NCBI GenBank assembly: GCA_027023345.1
Contig: JALVVO010000170.1
Span: forward strand, 1 to 9,661
Direction: 5' to 3'
Length of the DNA: 9,661 nt
Source of the DNA: Thermaceae bacterium
GTDB taxonomy: Bacteria > Deinococcota > Deinococci > Deinococcales > Marinithermaceae
Below the pieces are notes generated by a model. The model was not told where the DNA came from, ran no database searches, and worked only from the letters and a program-made list of their open reading frames with translations. A program made the translations under genes and the position numbers. Of the stretch, positions 5,967-9,661 are shown in pieces. Numbering within the stretch: the first letter of the stretch is position 1; the number at the start of each line of letters is the position of its first letter.

Positions 5967-7254
5967 CGAAGAGGTAGGCGGCGCCGATCACCGGCAGCTC
6001 CCCGAGCCGGGCATAAAGCGTCCGGCCGCCTTCACGAAGGGCGAAAGGAGCGGCGAGCACCGCCGGCACCCCCTCGGGCGTGCGGGCCACCACCCGTCCG
6101 GCGGGGTCGATCGCCGCGCTGATGCCGTCGTTCGCCGCCCGAAGGAGCCAAAGCCCGTTCTCCACCGCCCGCATCCGGCTCATCGCGAGGTGCTGGCGCC
6201 GGCCGTAGCCGGCCCCGAACCAGCCGTCATTGGAGACGTTGACGAGGAGGCGCGCCCCCTTGGCGAGCCGCCGCACCTCCCCGGGGAAGTCGGCCTCGTA
6301 GCAGACGAAGGCGGCGTAGGGACCGAGCGGCTCCGCCTTCTGGCCGGGGACGAGGTCGCGCAGGTGGCCGAGCCCCAGCCGGGAAAGCACCGCGTCGTAG
6401 AGGGGGCCGAGCCAGGCCCGGCCGGGAAAGTACTCGCCGAAGGGCACGAGCCTTCGCTTGGCGTAGGCCGCCCGGTCCCTGCCCGCCCGCCAGAGCCGGA
6501 CCTCGTTCCTGGGACCGGGTCCCCAGGTCCCGTAGATCAGGGTGCGCTCGCCGAGCACCGCCCGCGTCTCCCGGGGGAGCCGGGGCACCGCGGTCTCGGG
6601 CCAGACCACGAGGCGCACCCCGGGGTGCCGGGCGAGCCCCTCGCGGGTCAGGGCGAGGTAGCGGGCCCCCTCTTCCGCGCCCCGGACCTTTTCCAGCGGG
6701 TCCACCGCGCCCTGGACGAGGAGGGCCTCGGCGCTTGGGGCGGGTCCGGCGAGCGGCAAAAACCAAAGCGCGGCCCAGAAAAGCCCCGCGAGGGGGTAGC
6801 CCCGGCGGACGAGCAGCGCGAGCGCCAAGGCGAGGAGGCTGAGCCCGTTCACGCCGACGGCGGCGGCGAGGGCCCGCACCCCGCCGTCGGTGGCGGCGTA
6901 GCCGAGGTAGCCCCAGGGAAAAGGCCAGGGCAGGTAGGCGAGCAGGAACTCGAAAAGCACCCAGCCCCCGGCGAGGACCAGGGGGCGCCGGCCGGCGAGG
7001 GCGAAGAGGACCCCGAAGAAGACCGCGAGGAGAAGGATGAGCAAAAGCCCGGGGACCAGGCCGAAGGCCCCGAAGCGCTCGAGGAAGCTCGCCGGCAACC
7101 AGGCGAGGTGCACGCCCCAAAAACCGAGCCCGAGCGCCAGCCCGAAGCGAAACCCACCGCCCCCGAGGATCCAGGCGAGGAAGAAGGGCAGCAAAAACCC
7201 CAGGGGGAAGGGCGGGAGCGCCAGGGCGAGCAGGATGCCGAAAAGGGCGGGCAC
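5821..7254 (-). CDS. lnt: Apolipoprotein N-acyltransferase
   Basis: Lnt N-acylates the N-terminal cysteine of lipoproteins, the last maturation step, in the cytoplasmic membrane. The 477-residue product has a hydrophobic N-terminal half (about 1-170, several helices) and a nitrilase-type domain (about 175-405). The catalytic triad is complete: E220 in VVWPETAVPR, K266 in YAKRRLVPFGEYFP and C318 in FVCYEADFP. The family motif SNDGWFG (341-347) with QHLAMSRMRAVENG (354-367) and AANDGISAAI also agrees. A last helix (about 420-436) follows, then an odd Arg/Ala/Pro-rich tail of about 41 residues encoded antisense to the AFOR gene. A +1-frame TAG lies right after the helix (5949-5951), so a frameshift or an extended tail are both possible. 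Start GTG 7254 is the only good one after an in-frame TAG at 7264-7266; AAGGGGG precedes it at unusually short spacing. Confidence 0.92.
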   Translation of the reverse strand: MPALFGILLALALPPFPLGFLLPFFLAWILGGGGFRFGLALGLGFWGVHLAWLPASFLERFGAFGLVPGLLLILLLAVFFGVLFALAGRRPLVLAGGWVLFEFLLAYLPWPFPWGYLGYAATDGGVRALAAAVGVNGLSLLALALALLVRRGYPLAGLFWAALWFLPLAGPAPSAEALLVQGAVDPLEKVRGAEEGARYLALTREGLARHPGVRLVVWPETAVPRLPRETRAVLGERTLIYGTWGPGPRNEVRLWRAGRDRAAYAKRRLVPFGEYFPGRAWLGPLYDAVLSRLGLGHLRDLVPGQKAEPLGPYAAFVCYEADFPGEVRRLAKGARLLVNVSNDGWFGAGYGRRQHLAMSRMRAVENGLWLLRAANDGISAAIDPAGRVVARTPEGVPAVLAAPFALREGGRTLYARLGELPVIGAAYLFVILGLLGSGARTPPPPRERAGPGCASAAAARRRRIAARARPRAGRRRG

Positions 7255-7278
7255 GCCCCCTTGCTAGCGAGAATGCAC

Positions 7279-7306
7279 ATGAGAATGGGCAGGGCGCTTA
7301 TAGAAT
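7279..7306 (+). promoter_or_regulatory. Candidate promoter of the metallophosphoesterase gene
   Basis: TAGAAT at 7301-7306 (5 of 6) is preceded by ATGAGA at 7279-7284 (4 of 6 to TTGACA) with a 16-bp spacer. Transcription would begin about 7313, 2 nt before GTG 7315, a virtually leaderless message. No Shine-Dalgarno is present. Confidence 0.5.
7297..7302 (-). promoter_or_regulatory. Candidate -10 box of lnt
   Basis: On the minus strand this reads TATAAG (5 of 6). The start point would fall near 7290, giving a leader of roughly 36 nt before GTG 7254. It overlaps the -10 box of the divergent phosphoesterase gene. No convincing -35 is seen. Confidence 0.4.
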
Positions 7307-7314
7307 GGGCTTTA

Positions 7315-8028
7315 GTGCGCATCGCGGTCTTCTCCGACGTCCACGCTAACCTCCCCGCGCTCGAGGCGGTGCTCGAGTTCGTCGAGGGGCTTTCGGTGGA
7401 CGCGGTGCTCTGCCTCGGCGATCTGGTGGGCTACGGACCGCACCCCCGGGAGGTCATCGCGCGGATCCGGGAAAGCGAGATCCCCTGCGTCCTCGGCGGC
7501 ACCGACGTGCGGGTGATCTTCCCCACACCGGGCCCCAAGAAGAGCCCCGAGACCGAGCTCGCCCTGGCCTGGACCCGGGAACAGCTGGGGGAGGAGGAGA
7601 AGGCCTTTCTACGCGCCCTCCCGCCGATGCGCAAGCTGCAAACGCCCTTCGGCCGGGCCAAGGCGTTTCACGGCCGGCCCGACGACCCCGAGGCCCGCTT
7701 CCCCCTCTACGAAAGCGCGGCCGAGCTCAAGCCCCTACTCGAGTCGCTGCGGGCGAGCCTGGTGCTCACCGGGGGTGGGCACGTCCCCGTCTTTCGCCCC
7801 CTCACCCGGGCGTACCTCCTCGACCCGGGCTCGGTGGGCCTCACCCTGGGGGGCGAGCCGGGCGCCGACCTCGCGGTGCTCACCGTCACCCCCGAAGGGG
7901 TCGCCGCCCGGATCTACAAGGTCCCCTACGACTACGCCCAGACCGCCTTCGACATCCAGGCCTGGGGGCTCCCCGAGCGCATCGCCCGGGTCGTCCGCAC
8001 CGGGCGCCCCCTGGACCCCGAGGACTAG
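7315..8028 (+). CDS. Metallophosphoesterase family protein (YfcE/MJ0936-like) with altered metal site 2
   Basis: This 237-residue single-domain protein has the calcineurin-like fold. Motif I FSDVH (D8, H10), motif II LGDLVGYGP (D36), motif IV AFHGRP (H119) and LDPGSVG (170-175) are intact. Motif III, normally GNxD, reads GGTD (Asn to Gly62). Motif V, normally GHTH, reads GGGH (first His to Gly154, second kept as H156). By analogy with Mre11 and MJ0936, metal-1 ligands (D8, H10, D36, H156) remain while two metal-2 ligands are gone. Both codons differ from the expected ones at two or more bases, so sequencing error is unlikely. It may work with one metal, act as a binding protein, or be inactive. 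GTG 7315 is chosen because family proteins begin MRIAVFSDVH; in-frame ATGs at 7273, 7279 and 7285 lie upstream. Its TAG stop shares CTAG with the queG stop. Confidence 0.88.
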   Translation: MRIAVFSDVHANLPALEAVLEFVEGLSVDAVLCLGDLVGYGPHPREVIARIRESEIPCVLGGTDVRVIFPTPGPKKSPETELALAWTREQLGEEEKAFLRALPPMRKLQTPFGRAKAFHGRPDDPEARFPLYESAAELKPLLESLRASLVLTGGGHVPVFRPLTRAYLLDPGSVGLTLGGEPGADLAVLTVTPEGVAARIYKVPYDYAQTAFDIQAWGLPERIARVVRTGRPLDPED

Positions 8029-9104
8029 CCGAAAAGCCCGCGGGCGAAGGCCCGCACCTCGGGGTCGGGGTCGTCGAGGAGGCGCAGGCGCCCAAGCCGG
8101 AAGTAGGCCTGGGCCACCGCCTTGCGCACGGCGGGGCTGGGGTCGGCCTCGGCGGCTTCGAGGTAGGCCCTAAGCGCCGGGTGCTCGAGCACCCCGAGCA
8201 GGCGGATCGCGTTCCGCGCCATCCCCGGCCGGCCGACGCGGGCGAAGGCGGTGTCGCCGTACTTCCGAGCGAAAGCCCGGTTGGAAAGGCGAACGAAATC
8301 CCAAAGGTCGGGGTGGGCGAGCTCGGGCTCCGGGCGAAAGCCCCTCCAGTACCCCACCCGAGGAGCAAAGCGGTTCCAGGGGCAGGCCTCCTGGCAGTCG
8401 TCGCAGCCGAAGAGCCAGTCGCCGAAGGCGTCCCAGAGCGCAAGGGGAATCGGCAAGCGGGTCTCAATCGTCCAGTAGCTGATGCAGCGGTTCGCGTCGA
8501 GCCCCCGGGCGTCGAGGGCGCCGGTGGGGCAGGCGTCCAGGCACCGGGTGCACCGGCCGCAGCGGAAGGGGACTTCGGGCGCGGGCGGCGCCTCGAGCTC
8601 GAGGAGCAAGACCGCAAGCAAAAGGTAGCTGCCAAACCCCTCCTTCAAAACCAGGGTGTTCCGCCCCCGCCAGCCGATCCCCGCGGCGGCGGCCAGGGGC
8701 CCCTCGAGGAGGGGTCCGTAGTCCACGTAGCCCTTCGCCCGAACCCCAAGGGACCGCGCAAAGGCTTCAAGCTCCGAAAGAGCGGCCTCGAGGGCGAGGT
8801 GGTAGTCCCGGGTCCAGGCGTAGCGGGCCACCCGCCCCGCCCGGAGCCCTCCTTTGGGCACCGGCAATTCGGGAAAAGCGTAGGGCGCAGCAAGCACGAG
8901 GACGCTTTTCGCCCAGGGAAAGGCCCGCTCCGGGAATAACCTCGCCTCCCGGGTGCGCGCGAGGTAGGCCATCCCCGCGTGCCGGCCCGCGTCGAGCCAG
9001 GTGGCAAAGGCCAGGCGCGCCTCCTCGGGAAGGGCAAGGGGCGCAAGCGTCGCCCAAAGCCCGAGCGCCTCGGCCCGGCCCCGAATCGCCTCAAGCTTCG
9101 ACAT
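8025..9104 (-). CDS. queG: Epoxyqueuosine reductase QueG
   Basis: QueG reduces epoxyqueuosine to queuosine in tRNA (GUN anticodons) using cobalamin and two [4Fe-4S] clusters, in the cytoplasm. The 359 residues show HAGMAYLARTREARLFPE and AKSVLVLAAPY near the N-terminus, VDYGPLLEGPLA (127-138, with the probable catalytic Asp128), GIGWRGRNTLVLKEGFGSYLLLA (the 'GW.GK.....GS' block), a ferredoxin pair with C182, C185, C188, C192 in RCGRCTRCLDACP, then C207, and C234, C237, C241 in GCDDCQEACPWN. All eight cluster cysteines are present. The C-terminal HEAT-like part (about 295-359) contains MARNAIRLLG and repeated short helices. ATG 9104 is 14 bp inside the upstream amidohydrolase gene; the frame is open further upstream but only as a shadow. 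Translational coupling with that gene is likely, without an evident functional link. Confidence 0.95.
   Translation of the reverse strand: MSKLEAIRGRAEALGLWATLAPLALPEEARLAFATWLDAGRHAGMAYLARTREARLFPERAFPWAKSVLVLAAPYAFPELPVPKGGLRAGRVARYAWTRDYHLALEAALSELEAFARSLGVRAKGYVDYGPLLEGPLAAAAGIGWRGRNTLVLKEGFGSYLLLAVLLLELEAPPAPEVPFRCGRCTRCLDACPTGALDARGLDANRCISYWTIETRLPIPLALWDAFGDWLFGCDDCQEACPWNRFAPRVGYWRGFRPEPELAHPDLWDFVRLSNRAFARKYGDTAFARVGRPGMARNAIRLLGVLEHPALRAYLEAAEADPSPAVRKAVAQAYFRLGRLRLLDDPDPEVRAFARGLFG
8040..8055. other. GC hairpin at the queG / phosphoesterase convergence
   Basis: GCGGGC (8040-8045) and GCCCGC (8050-8055) form a 6-bp perfect stem with a 4-base loop, inside the last queG codons. On the minus strand it is followed closely by GGGCTTTT, a short T run resembling a weak intrinsic terminator for queG, although it lies before the stop codon. 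On the plus strand there is no T run. Confidence 0.25.
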
Positions 9105-9661
9105 CCTGAAGCGCCCCGTCGAAGACCCGGGCCACGAGCCTCCCGTCCTCAAAGAGCCCGAGGTCGGCAAGGACCCCGGGGGCGATCCGGCCGTAGTCCC
9201 CCCAGCCGGCGGCGAGGGCGGCCCCGCGGGTGTGGGCGTAAAGCGCCGCCTGCTCGTCGAGCGACTCCTTGGGGGAAAGCCGGTGCTCGGTGGCCTCGCG
9301 GAGGGAAGCGGCGAGGTCGGGCTCGGCCACCGGCGCGTCCGAGCCGAAGGCGAGGGGGAGCCTTCGGGCGACGGTGGCGAAGCGAAAGGCCTCCCCCTCG
9401 CGCCCGGGGAGCCGTCTTCGGACGAGCTCGGCGTCGGCGGCCAGGTGCACCGGCTGCATCGAGGCCACCACTCCCGCCTGGTCCAAAAGGGCAAGGTCCG
9501 CGTCCCGGAGGTGCTGCAGGTGCTCGATGCGAAGCGGCCGACCGGGGAGCCGGGGTAGGCGCCGAAAGACCTCCAGCACCCCGGCCACCGCCCGGGTCCC
9601 GATGGCGTGGACCGCGAGGGTAAACCCCGCCGCGAGCGCTTCCCGCCCCTCGGCCCAGGCC
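9091..9661 (-). CDS. YtcJ-like amidohydrolase, C-terminal part (5' end outside window)
   Basis: The frame is open through the right edge (the GTG at 9588 is internal) and stops at TGA 9093-9091. About 190 residues are visible of a family usually 480-550 long, so the metal-binding HxH motif and most of the TIM barrel lie outside. Seen in order: FTLAVHAIGTRAVAGVL (usually HAIGDRA; the metal-ligand His is kept, Asp is Thr here), RIEHLQHLRDADLALL, GVVASMQPVHLAAD, LPLAFGSDAPVAEPD with the barrel-end Asp, SLDEQAALYAHTRGAALAAGW, and the closing beta-sandwich IAPGVLADLGLFEDGRLV. These proteins hydrolyse amide or related C-N bonds of small molecules with metal ions; the substrate here is unknown. No signal peptide region is visible. 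It overlaps the queG start by 14 bp, suggesting one transcript. Confidence 0.88.
   Translation of the reverse strand, partial: AWAEGREALAAGFTLAVHAIGTRAVAGVLEVFRRLPRLPGRPLRIEHLQHLRDADLALLDQAGVVASMQPVHLAADAELVRRRLPGREGEAFRFATVARRLPLAFGSDAPVAEPDLAASLREATEHRLSPKESLDEQAALYAHTRGAALAAGWGDYGRIAPGVLADLGLFEDGRLVARVFDGALQDVEA

Larger units (their letters stand above)
7270..7310. repeat. Direct repeats AGAATG(GGC) in the lnt / phosphoesterase intergenic region
   Basis: AGAATGGGC occurs at 7282-7290 and 7302-7310, 20 bp apart (about two helical turns), with a partial copy AGAATG at 7270-7275, 12 bp before. The copies span the promoter region of both divergent genes. They may be a regulator-binding array; part of the repetition could be chance. 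Confidence 0.4.

Noticed and set aside
6190..7314. Plus-strand open frame antisense to lnt that joins the phosphoesterase frame
   Set aside because: The translation is low-complexity Glu/Gly/Pro/Gln sequence complementary to the conserved Lnt catalytic region; the phosphoesterase family begins at MRIAVFSD, GTG 7315.
8181..8939. 252-codon plus-strand open frame opposite queG
   Set aside because: It is a shadow of the codon bias of queG, whose eight cluster cysteines and motifs prove the minus strand codes.
9105..9494. N-terminal extension of QueG to 9494
   Set aside because: That stretch codes the C-terminal part of the amidohydrolase in another minus-strand frame (GSDAP, HTRGAAL motifs), and the Pro/Ser/Arg-rich extension matches nothing in QueG.
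1..9661. CRISPR arrays, tRNA or rRNA genes, IS elements, phage or defence genes, toxin-antitoxin pairs
   Set aside because: I looked on both strands and saw no regularly spaced repeats, tRNA-like cloverleaf, transposase or terminal inverted repeats; nearly every base belongs to a recognised chromosomal gene.

Overview
This GC-rich, almost gap-free bacterial window looks like Deinococcota, order Thermales (Thermus, Oceanithermus or Marinithermus relatives). The reasons are the Leu-CTC, Glu-GAG and Arg-CGC codon bias, GTG and TTG starts, promoters whose -10 box lies 6-10 bp from the start codon (leaderless or nearly leaderless mRNAs), and protein families typical of that group. The lineage is inferred from style, not from a marker gene. 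Only about 93 bp of 9661 lie outside genes.

Layout. Positions 1-3606 (+) hold an envelope-glycan cluster: the C-terminal half of a GT4 glycosyltransferase, a GT2 glycosyltransferase with its own consensus -10 box, an MFS transporter abutting it, and a NodB-type deacetylase fused to a C-terminal YkoP-like domain. Positions 3584-4237 (-) encode an MnmD-type tRNA wobble-uridine methyltransferase. Divergent to it, 4260-5966 (+) encodes a tungstopterin aldehyde:ferredoxin oxidoreductase family enzyme. Positions 5821-7254 (-) encode apolipoprotein N-acyltransferase (Lnt), whose 3' end runs antisense into the oxidoreductase gene. Positions 7315-8028 (+) encode a YfcE/MJ0936-like metallophosphoesterase that has lost metal-site-2 ligands. 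Positions 8025-9104 (-) encode epoxyqueuosine reductase QueG, translationally overlapped by the end of a YtcJ-like amidohydrolase that continues past the right edge.

How the genes work together. The first four genes read as one unit that builds, de-N-acetylates and possibly exports a glycolipid or surface glycan; I suggest, as inference, a link to the N-acylglucosamine glycolipids of Thermales. MnmD and QueG both modify the tRNA wobble base but are not adjacent. The rest are unrelated housekeeping or metabolic genes packed head-to-head and tail-to-tail. I see no RNA gene, IS element, prophage, CRISPR array or defence system.

The most notable signals are two divergent promoter pairs with overlapping -10 boxes (one has both predicted start sites exactly on the start codons), the selective loss of metal-2 ligands in the phosphoesterase, the deacetylase-YkoP fusion in a glycosyltransferase cluster, and a 146-bp antisense overlap of two conserved genes.
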